A stretch of DNA of 64,000 bases from Cellulophaga sp. HaHa_2_95 (GCF_019278565.1 NZ_CP058988.1:186001-250000), one strand, 5' to 3'. Counted from the stretch's first letter, positions 53,925 to 62,641 are shown. The notes: generated from the letters alone by a model not told the origin. Translations and numbers: made by a program.

Positions 53925-54998
53925 TTAAAATAATTTAAGCTGCCCGTCCTTATGTAATTCATGTAAGCTAGTATTTAAAGGAAGTGTATTGCTATTCTTA
54001 AAATAAGTTCTTTTTGCTAAACGCATTAAATCATGAATTTGCGTCGCTATTTTACCTTCTCCTCTGCTCCGTATACCAAAGCGACTATCGTTTAATGTTC
54101 CTCCGTGACATTCTTCTATCTGATGAAGCACTTTTGAGGCCCTATCTGGCATTGTTTTCTGTATCCAATCCGTAAAAATTTGTCCAATGGCACCATTTAA
54201 TCTCACAACAGTAAATCCAAAAGAGCTTGCCCCATTTTCTGCCACAGTCTTTGCCAGATGTAAAATTTCATGGCTATTTATTCCAGGGATAATGGGGGCC
54301 AACATAGCGTTTACTGGAATTCCGTTTTCACTTAAAATCTTTATAGTCTCTAAGCGCTTTTTAATTGTAGTAGTTCTAGGCTCTAGAAGTCTTCTTGTTT
54401 CTTCAGACAAAGAAGTAACAGAAACATTCACGTATATCAAGTGGTCTTTAGCTAAGGCTTTTAAAAGCTCTAAATCGCGCAGAATTAATGCATTTTTAGT
54501 AATAATACTCACAGGATGTTTGTACTTCAAAAATAGCTCTAGACAAGATTTTGTTAATTCAAACTGTTTCTCCGCAGGTTGGTAACAATCTGTATTTCCT
54601 GAAAGAACAATAGTTTGTGCCTTCCAGTGTTTACTCTTGAATTTGGCCTCTAAAAGTTTTGGCGCATCTTTTTTTACTAAAATAGTTCGTTCAAAATCGA
54701 GCCCTGGACTATACCCCCAAAATTCATGTGTATTACGTGCATAGCAATAGATACAGCCATGTTCACATCCTTGATAGGGATTCATGCTATATTCCATTCC
54801 AATATCAGGACTGGTGACCTTATTCACGATTGTCTTAGGAAAAATAGGAAGGTACTGAGTCTTGTTGCTATCTGCTTCCTCACCTTCTATGCGACAGAAT
54901 TCCAGGAAATCGTCACGCGTTTCATACTTAAATTCTGAAAATTTGTTGGTATTATTGTGCTGTGCACCTCTACCTTTAATGTAGTTTTTTGAATGCAA
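53925..54998 (-). CDS. Radical SAM protein, PA0069/SplB-like family
   Basis: A 357-residue radical SAM protein. The cluster motif is Cys78-x3-Cys82-x2-Cys85 (CEHGCIYCYARN), preceded by EYSMNPYQG, the signature of the PA0069/Rv2578c group. Further SAM-fold motifs are TIVLSGNTDCYQPAE, PVSIITKNALILRD and PVNAMLAPIIPGI. The function is unknown; relatives resemble spore photoproduct lyase. Only a TTG (54998) can start the frame here, because an in-frame stop lies a little upstream. A perfect 14-bp inverted repeat lies just upstream of the start. Confidence 0.9.
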   Translation of the reverse strand: MHSKNYIKGRGAQHNNTNKFSEFKYETRDDFLEFCRIEGEEADSNKTQYLPIFPKTIVNKVTSPDIGMEYSMNPYQGCEHGCIYCYARNTHEFWGYSPGLDFERTILVKKDAPKLLEAKFKSKHWKAQTIVLSGNTDCYQPAEKQFELTKSCLELFLKYKHPVSIITKNALILRDLELLKALAKDHLIYVNVSVTSLSEETRRLLEPRTTTIKKRLETIKILSENGIPVNAMLAPIIPGINSHEILHLAKTVAENGASSFGFTVVRLNGAIGQIFTDWIQKTMPDRASKVLHQIEECHGGTLNDSRFGIRSRGEGKIATQIHDLMRLAKRTYFKNSNTLPLNTSLHELHKDGQLKLF

Positions 54999-55001
54999 TG
55001 A

Positions 55002-55037
55002 ATTGGATTTATTCCAAAATTATGGAATAAATCCAAT
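55002..55037. repeat. Perfect 14-bp inverted repeat upstream of the radical SAM gene
   Basis: Arms ATTGGATTTATTCC (55002-55015) and GGAATAAATCCAAT (55024-55037) with an 8-base centre. It lies 3 bases from the radical SAM start codon and 44 bases from the end of the gene at 55081. It has no adjacent T run on the minus strand. Confidence 0.85.
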
Positions 55038-55080
55038 ATATAATTTTAATTATTGTTAAAGTTAGCCGTTCCTATTAGCT

Positions 55081-56631
55081 TTAAAAATCGACTTTAACCA
55101 ATTGTTTCTTTGTGCCTCGCTTTGCATAGAAAATTAAATTTTGATCAGCTTTGTTAATCAACGGCATAGACACCATTAAAGGCAAACGAGCTTCTTGGTT
55201 ATCAATTACCTTTTCGTAGCTCATTTTACCTTGTGCATCTAATTTGATCAGAAAAATGTTTCTGTTTCTTCCAAGGCCTTGCTTAAACATGATACGTTCA
55301 TCACTCAATAATTGTGGATTCTCACTAGCCGTACTGATAAAGAAGAAGGTATCTCCGTCTTTCGTATACGAGCAGTAAGAGGTATATGCTGGATCTCCTT
55401 GTGTAACTTCGGTCTTATTAATATTTCTAGCCCATAGCATAGCGCCATCTGCTGCCAATTTTACACTTACAATATCATTATAGTGGTATCGGCTAATTTT
55501 AACACTAGAACCTGTAGGATCTCTTTGTATGCTAGACGTCACAAAGTACTCTTCAGCATTAAACAAAATATCATTCTCTTTAGTTACCTCAACGCCTTTA
55601 AATACTAAGTTTTTAATGTCTTTGTCTTCATCTCTACCAAATTTATCTAGCATGAATTGTTCTGAAAACTCATGGTATTTATTGGTAGCGATTTCCATGG
55701 TAGCTGGATTGATATCAAAATACGCGATGCCGTTATAGCGGTTGTCTCTCCTGTTAGAATAAAAACCTACGCACACCACTTTATCCGCAACAAGCAATGG
55801 CTGTAGTGCTTCTGGAAACTTTCCTGGATCTGCAAAATTCTGAATTTTACCTCCATCATTAGTTACCTGTAATAATTCATACTGAAACTTACGCTCGTTT
55901 GCTGCAAAACGTTTCTTTTTAAAATACGCTTTGGCCGTTAAGTACACTTCTTGTTTATCTTTTGAAATCACTAAATTTTCAAAGGCATAGTTTTTTTCTT
56001 CAATTTCATCCGAAAAATCATAATGCATTAACTCTTTCAAACCAGTATCGAAGACATAAATATTGTGTTTGTTATCTTTTCCTTTCTTATGATGCGCACT
56101 GATAGCGAAAGCAGATTTTGCCTTGTCAAAAAGAACAGTTGTCGTAAAACCTGAACCAAAATTTCTATTGTAATAATTACGATCTAAAGGCTGTTCTACA
56201 GGGTCAGATTCAATCTCTAATATTTTCTGCGTTTTGAAGTCAAATTTTTCATAAGGACTCTGATGGATAACATAATCATACGTTTTCTTACCATAGTTAT
56301 AATCCAAGAACAATAGGTAAACCTGACCATTTCTCACAAATGCATCAACATAATTTGCATCTTTAAGCTTATAATTAAATTCAGAAACCAATTCTAAATT
56401 AGCATTATAATGTTCTATAAAGTACCCTCTTGGTTTTAAAATAATACCTGTGTAATAAGACCGCACCATAATACTACCACCATTACCATCTGGAGCAATA
56501 GTCAATAAATTTGAATACTTGTACCGGTCATGGTATTTTTCTCCAAAGGTGTATTTAACAGGCATTTCTTGAGCATTCATGAGGCTGAAGAAAGCAAAAA
56601 AGAGCAATAAAAATATATTCTTAGTAGGCAT
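55081..56631 (-). CDS. Secreted hypothetical protein, probably beta-propeller-like
   Basis: A 516-residue exported protein with a signal peptide (about residues 1-20, ending SLMNAQ). The mature part has repeated strand-rich segments with alternating hydrophobic and charged residues (FVRNGQVYLLFLDYNYG, KSAFAISAHHKKGKDNKHNI split, KQEVYLTAKAYFKKKRF, KVVCVGFYSNRRDNRY), consistent with a propeller fold. I recognise no named family. The next gene upstream on this strand is the enoyl-CoA hydratase, 35 bases away, so the two may share a transcript. Confidence 0.75.
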   Translation of the reverse strand: MPTKNIFLLLFFAFFSLMNAQEMPVKYTFGEKYHDRYKYSNLLTIAPDGNGGSIMVRSYYTGIILKPRGYFIEHYNANLELVSEFNYKLKDANYVDAFVRNGQVYLLFLDYNYGKKTYDYVIHQSPYEKFDFKTQKILEIESDPVEQPLDRNYYNRNFGSGFTTTVLFDKAKSAFAISAHHKKGKDNKHNIYVFDTGLKELMHYDFSDEIEEKNYAFENLVISKDKQEVYLTAKAYFKKKRFAANERKFQYELLQVTNDGGKIQNFADPGKFPEALQPLLVADKVVCVGFYSNRRDNRYNGIAYFDINPATMEIATNKYHEFSEQFMLDKFGRDEDKDIKNLVFKGVEVTKENDILFNAEEYFVTSSIQRDPTGSSVKISRYHYNDIVSVKLAADGAMLWARNINKTEVTQGDPAYTSYCSYTKDGDTFFFISTASENPQLLSDERIMFKQGLGRNRNIFLIKLDAQGKMSYEKVIDNQEARLPLMVSMPLINKADQNLIFYAKRGTKKQLVKVDF

Positions 56632-56666
56632 ACTATATATAATTAAGTTATTTGATACGCGACTAG

Positions 56667-57443
56667 TTACTCAAATTTTGCTTTTCTTTTTTCTAAAAAT
56701 GCTGTAGTTCCTTCTTTAAAATCATCGGTTCCAAAACATTCTCCAAAAGCCTTAATTTCTTTATCGAAGCCATCGGTATCAGTACTAAAACCAGCATTTA
56801 CTGCTTTTATTGCGTAGCGGATGGCAACAGATGAATTATTCGTTATCTTACCTGCTAACTTCTCACAAAGTGGCATTAATTCTTCGGGTGTTACCACATA
56901 ATTTACCAAACCATAAGAAAGTGCCCTTTGAGCATCAATCATCCCAGCCGTCATTATCATTTCATTAGCACGCCCTTTTCCAACCAATTGTGGTAAACGT
57001 TGCGTACCTCCATATCCCGGAATTACTCCTAACGAAACTTCTGGCAAGCCCATTTTAGCATTATCACTAGCTACTCTAAAATGGCAGGCCATAGCAAGTT
57101 CTAATCCGCCACCCAAAGCAAAACCATTTACTGCAGCAATCACAGGGGTCGCTAAATTCTCTACATAGTCAAACAATAACTTTTGACCTTTTGCAGCAAG
57201 CTTACCACCTTCTTTTACTGAAAAATCTGAAAATTCAGCAATATCTGCTCCAGCAACAAAAGCCTTTTCGCCACTTCCGGTTAGTATAATTACTTTGACT
57301 GATTTATCCTTATTCAGGACTTTAAAAGCATCATGTAATTCTTGTATAGTATCTCTATTTAATGCATTTAATTTAGTAGGACGGTTAATGGTCACCGTAG
57401 CCATATTCTCTTGTTGATTTACTAGTATATTTTCGAATTCCAT
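56667..57443 (-). CDS. Enoyl-CoA hydratase/isomerase family protein
   Basis: A 258-residue crotonase-fold enzyme of fatty-acid or amino-acid degradation. Oxyanion-hole segments are FVAGADIAEF (about residues 66-75) and GFALGGGLELAMACHFRVA (about 105-125). The catalytic-type Glu pair is in GLPEVSLGVIPGYGGTQRLP. This matches 3-hydroxybutyryl/enoyl-CoA hydratases. Substrate chain length cannot be inferred. It lies 35 bases upstream of the secreted hypothetical gene on the same strand. Confidence 0.93.
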   Translation of the reverse strand: MEFENILVNQQENMATVTINRPTKLNALNRDTIQELHDAFKVLNKDKSVKVIILTGSGEKAFVAGADIAEFSDFSVKEGGKLAAKGQKLLFDYVENLATPVIAAVNGFALGGGLELAMACHFRVASDNAKMGLPEVSLGVIPGYGGTQRLPQLVGKGRANEMIMTAGMIDAQRALSYGLVNYVVTPEELMPLCEKLAGKITNNSSVAIRYAIKAVNAGFSTDTDGFDKEIKAFGECFGTDDFKEGTTAFLEKRKAKFE

Positions 57444-57568
57444 AGGTAGTTATTTTAATAATCCATTTAAAGATAAGTGCAATATAGCATATGGTACAAA
57501 TTTAGGCTAAGATTTTTAAAATAGCATTGAAACACAATCTGACTCCTGCTCGTAACATTAAAATATAT

Positions 57569-57586
57569 GTCATACGTAGGTATGAC
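57569..57586. promoter_or_regulatory. Perfect inverted repeat in a divergent promoter region
   Basis: GTCATAC (57569-57575), GTAG, GTATGAC (57580-57586): a perfect 7-bp inverted repeat with a 4-base spacer. This is operator-like in size. It lies between the enoyl-CoA hydratase (divergent, minus) and a 63-residue protein (plus). No regulator gene is adjacent, so the cognate factor is unknown. Confidence 0.4.
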
Positions 57587-57654
57587 AAAGACTAAAAAAC
57601 CTCTTAAAAACAAGGCTTAGTCGCTAAGAACACACTAACAAAATCTTAACGTTT

Positions 57655-57662
57655 TATTTTTG
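57655..57662 (+). promoter_or_regulatory. -7 promoter box of the 63-residue protein gene
   Basis: TATTTTTG, an exact match, ending 49 bases before the ATG at 57712. Confidence 0.5.
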
Positions 57663-57711
57663 GAATCTTCTTTCTTTATGATATACTATAGCCTTAATCC
57701 ATTACAATTTT

Positions 57712-57903
57712 ATGAAGTTAATACACATTAAGAGAGAAACAAAAACAGAACAAAGACACACTACAAAAATGGGGAGTTTGCAGACAAAAGTAACCTACAT
57801 AAAAAAATACTTTTTAGGCTTTCCCGTAAAGACCTTACACAAATACAGAGAGACCTATTATGGGGAAATAAAAAACTGTGAAGACTGCTTTTTATTCGTT
57901 TAG
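57712..57903 (+). CDS. Small conserved-looking basic protein with C-terminal CxxC
   Basis: A 63-residue basic protein. The body is lysine- and threonine-rich (MGSLQTKVTYIKKYFLGF), and the C-terminus has an aromatic and basic stretch (KTLHKYRETYYGEIK) before CEDC near the end. The pair of Cys could bind a metal. It is supported by an upstream -7 box and a downstream terminator. The true start may be an internal ATG (residue 20, MGSLQTK). I recognise no family. Confidence 0.55.
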   Translation: MKLIHIKRETKTEQRHTTKMGSLQTKVTYIKKYFLGFPVKTLHKYRETYYGEIKNCEDCFLFV

Positions 57904-57925
57904 AGGTTTCGTAATAAAACCAAAA

Positions 57926-57965
57926 AAAGCCAAGACACTTTAAGTTAAAGAGTCTTGGCTTCTTT
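57926..57965 (+). terminator. Terminator of the 63-residue protein gene
   Basis: Stem with 10 bp (57927-57936 with 57952-57961), a mismatch, then a further pairing near the loop, preceded by an A run and followed by a T-rich tail. It can also act for the converging lipocalin-like gene. Confidence 0.82.
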
Positions 57966-57983
57966 TATTACTTGATGAAGTAA

Positions 57984-58415
57984 TTATCTACGGATATAGA
58001 TGCTTCTTTCTGTTTCCGTTTCTCCATTTGATTCGTATGTAGATGTAAAGGTGAGCGTATTATTCTCAATAGAATAATTAAACTCTTCAACTCCTCCTGA
58101 ATCAAAGGTAATAGCTAAAACTCCTTCCGATAAAATAGCCCAAGTTCCTGTATCGCTATCACTATCTTTTTCACATTCATCGGGATCTCCAGTAATACTT
58201 CCATAAGCTTCAAGCTCAAAAGACATATCTTCTCTAAAAATCAATGTTAACTTTTTAGAACATTCATCTCCTTCTTCTAATTCTCCATTTGCATTTTCAT
58301 CTTGAAAAAAGCCCCAAGAGCCTATTAATGGGTTTCCAGAATCATCATCATCGCTACTACAAGAAGTAAAGAAAATACCAAGTAATGCGGCTGATAGTAC
58401 TAATAATTTTTTCAT
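57984..58415 (-). CDS. Lipocalin-like surface lipoprotein
   Basis: A 143-residue lipoprotein. The lipobox is FFTSC (Cys near 19), followed by SSDDDD. An acidic run after the Cys is the lipoprotein export signal known from flavobacteria, so it is probably exposed on the cell surface. The mature part is one small beta-barrel domain of the lipocalin-like type (GSWGFFQDENANGELEEGD, TLIFREDMSFELEAYG, TGTWAILSEGVLAITF). Ligand unknown. It has its own terminator and a 10-bp inverted repeat upstream. Confidence 0.8.
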   Translation of the reverse strand: MKKLLVLSAALLGIFFTSCSSDDDDSGNPLIGSWGFFQDENANGELEEGDECSKKLTLIFREDMSFELEAYGSITGDPDECEKDSDSDTGTWAILSEGVLAITFDSGGVEEFNYSIENNTLTFTSTYESNGETETERSIYIRR

Positions 58416-58704
58416 GCGTAAGTTGTTTAGGTTTGTTATAAATGCCTACTCATCTTTAAGGTCTTTTTCAGCTTATTCAGACCTTAAAATTCTTTAATTT
58501 ATGACATAAATTTGCCTAAAGTTTATAGAACCTTAAGTCTCTCTAACGCAAGTGTCCTGAAAATATTCTATTACAAAGTAGCCTAAAGTTTCAAAAAATG
58601 GTTCCGAAAATTATATCCCAAACATTTTGCCATAACAAGATTCTCAGAATCAAATTATTACGCAATATCTGAGGTAATTTGAAATAATGTATGTGCTATT
58701 TTTT
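58416..58704. other. Intergenic region with a 10-bp inverted repeat
   Basis: The region upstream of the lipocalin-like gene (minus strand). TTTAAGGTCT (58455-58464) is followed after 14 bases by its perfect complement AGACCTTAAA (58479-58488). No coding frame of note was found, and no terminator was identified for the GNAT gene that ends at 58705. Confidence 0.45.
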
Positions 58705-59391
58705 TTATTTACGGGAAAAATGCCACCAATTCATATCCCGTGTTAACTGATACCCTAATTTTTCATACAAGGGTATTGCCGCATTTCCTTTTGTAGTGTG
58801 TAAAATGGGCTTCTTCTTATTTTTTAAAATTTGCTGAGTTACATGGTATACCAATTGCTTAGCCAACCCTCTTCGTCCGTAGTCTGGATGTGTTACCACT
58901 GCGCTTACTTCTACAAAATCATCGGTTTGCATGCGCTGCCCGGTAACGGACACTAATTTACCTTCTTTAAATATCCCGTAGTACTCCCCCATTTCAAAGG
59001 TTTTTTTGCGATAATACCCAGGCATTACAAGCCATACTAGATTATAAATATCCTCCATATCATCCTCTGTAAGTCGCACTATCGTCTCAGTTATTGGCGT
59101 TTCAATCAAAGAATTGAGTACCATTTGACAGCCTTCTATTTTTCGATTTAAAATAATATGATTGCTATCATAAGTGGGAACACCAAACTCAGAAACCAGA
59201 AAAAAACTATCACACGATTTCGCATAGGTATTTAAGGCTTCGGCTGTGTTGGCAGCATCTGTAAAGGCCCCAAACGGACAAACTTCTGGATCATAAAACT
59301 TAACTCCGTTATATGTAATTGATAATTTCTCATGTGCTTCCCTAAGTGCAAACCATACCGGATTCTCCAACGTTTCTTTAAAATGACTCAT
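58705..59391 (-). CDS. GNAT-family N-acetyltransferase
   Basis: A 228-residue acetyltransferase. The C-terminal half has the GNAT fold: motif A VSAVVTHPDYGRRGLAKQLVYH with the acetyl-CoA pyrophosphate loop GRRGLA, and GNAAIPLYEKLGYQL near the end. The N-terminal half (about 110 residues) is a separate domain without an obvious hit. The acceptor substrate is unknown. It has an exact -7 box and is monocistronic. Confidence 0.85.
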   Translation of the reverse strand: MSHFKETLENPVWFALREAHEKLSITYNGVKFYDPEVCPFGAFTDAANTAEALNTYAKSCDSFFLVSEFGVPTYDSNHIILNRKIEGCQMVLNSLIETPITETIVRLTEDDMEDIYNLVWLVMPGYYRKKTFEMGEYYGIFKEGKLVSVTGQRMQTDDFVEVSAVVTHPDYGRRGLAKQLVYHVTQQILKNKKKPILHTTKGNAAIPLYEKLGYQLTRDMNWWHFSRK

Positions 59392-59410
59392 GATAAGAAT
59401 AAATAAAAAA

Positions 59411-59418
59411 CAAATATA
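59411..59418 (-). promoter_or_regulatory. -7 promoter box of the GNAT gene
   Basis: Reads TATATTTG on the minus strand, an exact match, ending 19 bases before the ATG at 59391. Confidence 0.55.
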
Positions 59419-59534
59419 GGTATAGCAGAAAATACTTTAGTCTCTCTATACCTATACTTCGCTTAAAAAGGGCAAACGTCTTACCAAAATGTTACTGCCG
59501 CAACTACGCCGCTAGATTCGCTTAAGAGCTAGAA

Positions 59535-59900
59535 TTATTTCTTCGTATTCCAATCCCTAATTTCGGTATGGATTTCTTTTGTTGTACGCTGTCTTCGCTT
59601 CGCTAAGTTTTCTATTATGGTATTGAAACTTCCTTTTTCATATTGAGTTTCAGATTCTAATATATCTGGATAATGCGCCAAATACTCATCGCGTACTGCT
59701 AACCATTGTTCTTCTAAATCAAAATCCAGGATTGATGCTTCTACTCCGCCATTATTAACAGGGTGCTCCGTCTCTTCATTCGTAGTTTTTGTAGCTTCTA
59801 GATCTCGAGGCTCTTGATCTAAACCATGGTTTTGCTGCACCGTATTGTCCAAACCTCCGTACTTTCTATCCTTATGTTGATTTTTATTATCTGTAATCAT
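59535..59900 (-). CDS. Hypothetical acidic protein, remotely CsbD-like
   Basis: A 121-residue hydrophilic protein without signal peptide or hydrophobic helix. The first half is low-complexity, rich in N, E, T and Q. The second half (EEQWLAVRDEYLAHYPDIL then KGSFNTIIENLAKRRQRTTKEIHTEI, split) resembles the helical repeat of CsbD-type stress proteins only loosely. This is an impression, not a motif match. A stress-associated role is possible. It lies just before the array of membrane paralogues, on the same strand. Confidence 0.55.
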   Translation of the reverse strand: MITDNKNQHKDRKYGGLDNTVQQNHGLDQEPRDLEATKTTNEETEHPVNNGGVEASILDFDLEEQWLAVRDEYLAHYPDILESETQYEKGSFNTIIENLAKRRQRTTKEIHTEIRDWNTKK

Positions 59901-60054
59901 ATCTTTTTATTTTAGTTCTGAAATAATAAAATTACAAAATGACAACCCCGCTACTTGCTCTATCGGGTTTATAACTACCCTAAAAGAGTACGGATTGAGA
60001 ACTAGCAGCTCTTCTTGCGCTAAAGCATAAGGATTTGCTCATATATGTACTTGG

Positions 60055-60804
60055 CTACCACCCACCAATCTCCTTACGTTGTCTATGCTGTGATGGAGTG
60101 CGTTCTGGTGTGTGATATGTACCTGGAATTAAAGGTTTAGGAAAACCCTCAGCTTTTCTGCGTTCAAAATCTTGCAACCTGTATTCATCAAAAGCAGTGC
60201 CTGGGGGTAAGGGTCTGTTTTTATCCATATACCATACATAAAAACTCCACCATTCTTCTGGGTCACTATCTGCTAAATCGTAATTACCTCTGCCAACTCC
60301 TAAATCATATGGGTTACGGGCTGATAGTTTTGCTCCTGCTAATGTAGCATCCGCACCACTCATAATAACCCTGTAAACTGTAGCTCTAGTAAATGTAGTA
60401 GTAAAATGCGGATAAAAACCATAGCTAGGGTACGTCATTATACCCGTAAAACGGTTTAACGTAAGTATCTTATTAGGTATTGCAAAGCTATACAACCAAA
60501 ATAAAGCACTAAAAATAAAAAAAGTACCACAGCTCAAGAAATAACTTTCATCAAAGTTGAGAACTTCATTAGTTAGTTCTAAAAGAGTGAAAATTATAGT
60601 AACAAAAACACCTAAAACAAAAAAACAAAGTGCACCTATACTTACTCCTTTTGAAGCTAATAAAAGTTTAAATTGTTCCTGATTAAATGTTTCCTTTTTA
60701 TTATCGCTTTCTTGCTCAAACCATTTCGTCACCTTATCCTCTGTTGGATAGATAAGTATTTTAAAGGGTAATGGAGCTTCACTCCACCAACTCTTCTTTG
60801 TCAT
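60055..60804 (-). CDS. Array paralogue 4: two-pass membrane protein with conserved MDKNRPLPPG tail
   Basis: A 249-residue membrane protein, last of four tandem relatives. The variable N-terminus is followed by two transmembrane helices (about residues 53-75 and 88-108), then LTLNRFTGIMTYPS, a strand-rich segment, and the conserved tail FYVWYMDKNRPLPPGTAFDEY, split, with DFERRKAEGFPKPL and a terminal EIGGW. Its 3' 177 bases match the copy at 62642 with only about ten mismatches by hand count, while the N-terminal halves differ. I recognise no family name or function. Confidence 0.8.
   Translation of the reverse strand: MTKKSWWSEAPLPFKILIYPTEDKVTKWFEQESDNKKETFNQEQFKLLLASKGVSIGALCFFVLGVFVTIIFTLLELTNEVLNFDESYFLSCGTFFIFSALFWLYSFAIPNKILTLNRFTGIMTYPSYGFYPHFTTTFTRATVYRVIMSGADATLAGAKLSARNPYDLGVGRGNYDLADSDPEEWWSFYVWYMDKNRPLPPGTAFDEYRLQDFERRKAEGFPKPLIPGTYHTPERTPSQHRQRKEIGGW
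60058..60234. repeat. Near-identical tail repeat, copy A (partner at 62645-62821)
   Basis: A 177-base stretch aligning without gaps to 62645-62821 with about ten mismatches (hand count). It encodes the conserved C-terminal tail of the array proteins and ends sharply at the tail boundary, consistent with a recent recombination tract. Confidence 0.85.
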
Positions 60805-60912
60805 TCTAATATTGTTTATAGTCCGTTACCAATATAACTTGGTAAATAATTACTTATTTCAGAGATGTTATTTAACTTCTATATCAACTCATCGCATTGA
60901 CATTTCTATTCT

Positions 60913-61728
60913 TTATTTGTCTACCCCGCTAGAGGTAAAATGCCTCATCAATACGCCATCTTTCTCTATAAATTCTTCTTTCCAGAATCTTTCTCTTTCT
61001 TTTTGTTGTTCAGGAGTAGCTTCGGGTGTTGGTACATTACTCATATAGAGTGGTCTTGGAAAACCTTCTTCTTTTCTACGTTCAAAGTCTCTTTGTCTAA
61101 AAGTATCAAAAGCACTGCCAGGTGGTAAGGGTCTATTTTTGTCCATATACCAGACATAAAAAGACATGTCGTAATAACAATCTTTACCACTTGCGTGAAA
61201 CATGGCAAAAGTATAATTATTTGGACGAATCGCTTCCAGCTTATAAGCGCCCAAGCCATTTTCACCACCAGTACTAAAACAAAATATAACATTTTTAAAG
61301 CGCATAGTAATATTGGGTTGGTACAATGCCCCTTCCATGGTAACTAAGCCATCTCTACGGTTTAGGATGCTTTCTTTTGGTGGTTTTGTAAAATAGTAAA
61401 TAATAGAGAAAATTAATGCTGTAACAGCAATACAAACATATACCGTTCCAGGAGTACCCAATTCTTCTTTTAGTAAAAAAAACAATGCTAATAAACTGGA
61501 AAGAGAAGAACCACCTACAATAAAAGGCAATCCATTAGAGGTATCAGGTTGAGTCATAAACTCATCAGAAGCGAAATTAAAGACTCCACCTTTCTCAATA
61601 GATTCTTTGGTGAATTCTCTGGGTGTATGGTAAATTATCTTTTCTACCTTATGATAATATTTTTGTAAGCCACTTTCTGCCTTTCCATAATTTTCATGTG
61701 TTATCGCTCTTGTTAAATCTTTTGCCAA
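60913..61728 (-). CDS. Array paralogue 3: two-pass membrane protein with conserved MDKNRPLPPG tail
   Basis: A 271-residue membrane protein of the same family. Two helices (about residues 70-88 and 97-115) follow a long hydrophilic N-terminus; then ILNRRDGLVTMEGALYQPN, a strand-rich segment, and the tail FYVWYMDKNRPLPPGSAF with DFERRKEEGFPRPLYMSN. The C-terminus is longer than in the sister genes (EEFIEKDGVLMRHFTSSGVDK) and lacks the final GGW. The start is TTG 61728; the frame upstream closes within nine codons and offers no ATG. Gap to the next paralogue is 108 bases. Confidence 0.78.
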   Translation of the reverse strand: MAKDLTRAITHENYGKAESGLQKYYHKVEKIIYHTPREFTKESIEKGGVFNFASDEFMTQPDTSNGLPFIVGGSSLSSLLALFFLLKEELGTPGTVYVCIAVTALIFSIIYYFTKPPKESILNRRDGLVTMEGALYQPNITMRFKNVIFCFSTGGENGLGAYKLEAIRPNNYTFAMFHASGKDCYYDMSFYVWYMDKNRPLPPGSAFDTFRQRDFERRKEEGFPRPLYMSNVPTPEATPEQQKERERFWKEEFIEKDGVLMRHFTSSGVDK

Positions 61729-61807
61729 TGTATTTAGATAATTGTTTGTCTATTTTAGTATTATAGTAATTGAAGATACTATTATTTTCTATTTTTAAAA
61801 TAACTAA

Positions 61808-62527
61808 TCACCAACCACCAATTTTTTTACGTTCTGCTTGTTGTTCTTTTGTAGCCTCAGGAGTAGGAATATAACTTTCAAATAATGGTTTAGGAAAACT
61901 TTCTCTTTTACGTCTTTCAAAATCTTTCTCGCGGTATTCATCAAATGCAGTACCAGGTGGTAAGGGTCTATTTTTATCCATATACCAAACATATAAACTC
62001 CATTCCTCATAAGGATCTTTGTAAGAGATGGTTCTTAGTACATCTAATTTTCTAGGTTTAAATGTATTTACAAATTTTAAATACTCTCTCCCAACAGTTC
62101 CATCAACATCCCCACTAACTGAAATTACAGCTTTTATATCTTCAAATTTTCCTTTTAATAAAGGTGCGTAAAACATATCTGGATAACTTATTATGCCATT
62201 AATTCTATCGAGCAGAAGTGTTTTATTCTCTTTATTAACAGTAAAGCCATAAATTAAAAAAAATAAACCCGCAAAAATTACAAATACCGAAAAAGTGCCA
62301 TAATACAAATCAATATCATCATGACTTAAAAACCATATACCACATATAATAGCTAAGCCACCAAAAATTTTACTTGAAAATGAAGTATAGTTCCGATCTA
62401 CCCTATAAAATAAATCATTAGCTTCTATAATTATAGTTCCCTTATGTGGATATACCCTCTCTATGTCTATTGAAGGGGGTTTTGTGCTTATTACAAAAGT
62501 TTGATGATTATTTAGATATTTACCCAT
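61808..62527 (-). CDS. Array paralogue 2: two-pass membrane protein with conserved MDKNRPLPPG tail
   Basis: A 239-residue member of the array. Two helices (about residues 50-67 and 75-95) are followed by LLLDRINGIISYPDMFYAPL, a strand-rich segment, and the tail LYVWYMDKNRPLPPGTAF with DFERRKRESFPKPLFESY and PTPEATKEQQAERKKIGGW. Its tail is more diverged at DNA level than that of the copies at 60055 and 62642. Its N-terminus (MGKYLNNHQTFVISTK) is unrelated to the others. Function unknown. Confidence 0.8.
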   Translation of the reverse strand: MGKYLNNHQTFVISTKPPSIDIERVYPHKGTIIIEANDLFYRVDRNYTSFSSKIFGGLAIICGIWFLSHDDIDLYYGTFSVFVIFAGLFFLIYGFTVNKENKTLLLDRINGIISYPDMFYAPLLKGKFEDIKAVISVSGDVDGTVGREYLKFVNTFKPRKLDVLRTISYKDPYEEWSLYVWYMDKNRPLPPGTAFDEYREKDFERRKRESFPKPLFESYIPTPEATKEQQAERKKIGGW

Positions 62528-62641
62528 TTTCAGGAATATTAGTTTATAGATTTTCTAGCACTTAACGCTGAAAATGTTATGCTTATGATTTGTATGCGCC
62601 TGACGAACTGTTTGGATATAATTTTAAAAATACCAAGAAAA

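Noticed and set aside
53849..53962. Upstream extension of the DsbA-family protein
   Set aside because: It overlaps the neighbouring radical SAM gene and does not look like DsbA sequence.
61804..62010. Overlapping minus-strand frame in the array (IWIKIDPYHL...)
   Set aside because: It is a frame-shifted reading of the conserved tail of the array gene at 61808, not a separate gene. Similar shadows occur at 61041-61292 and 62539-62778.
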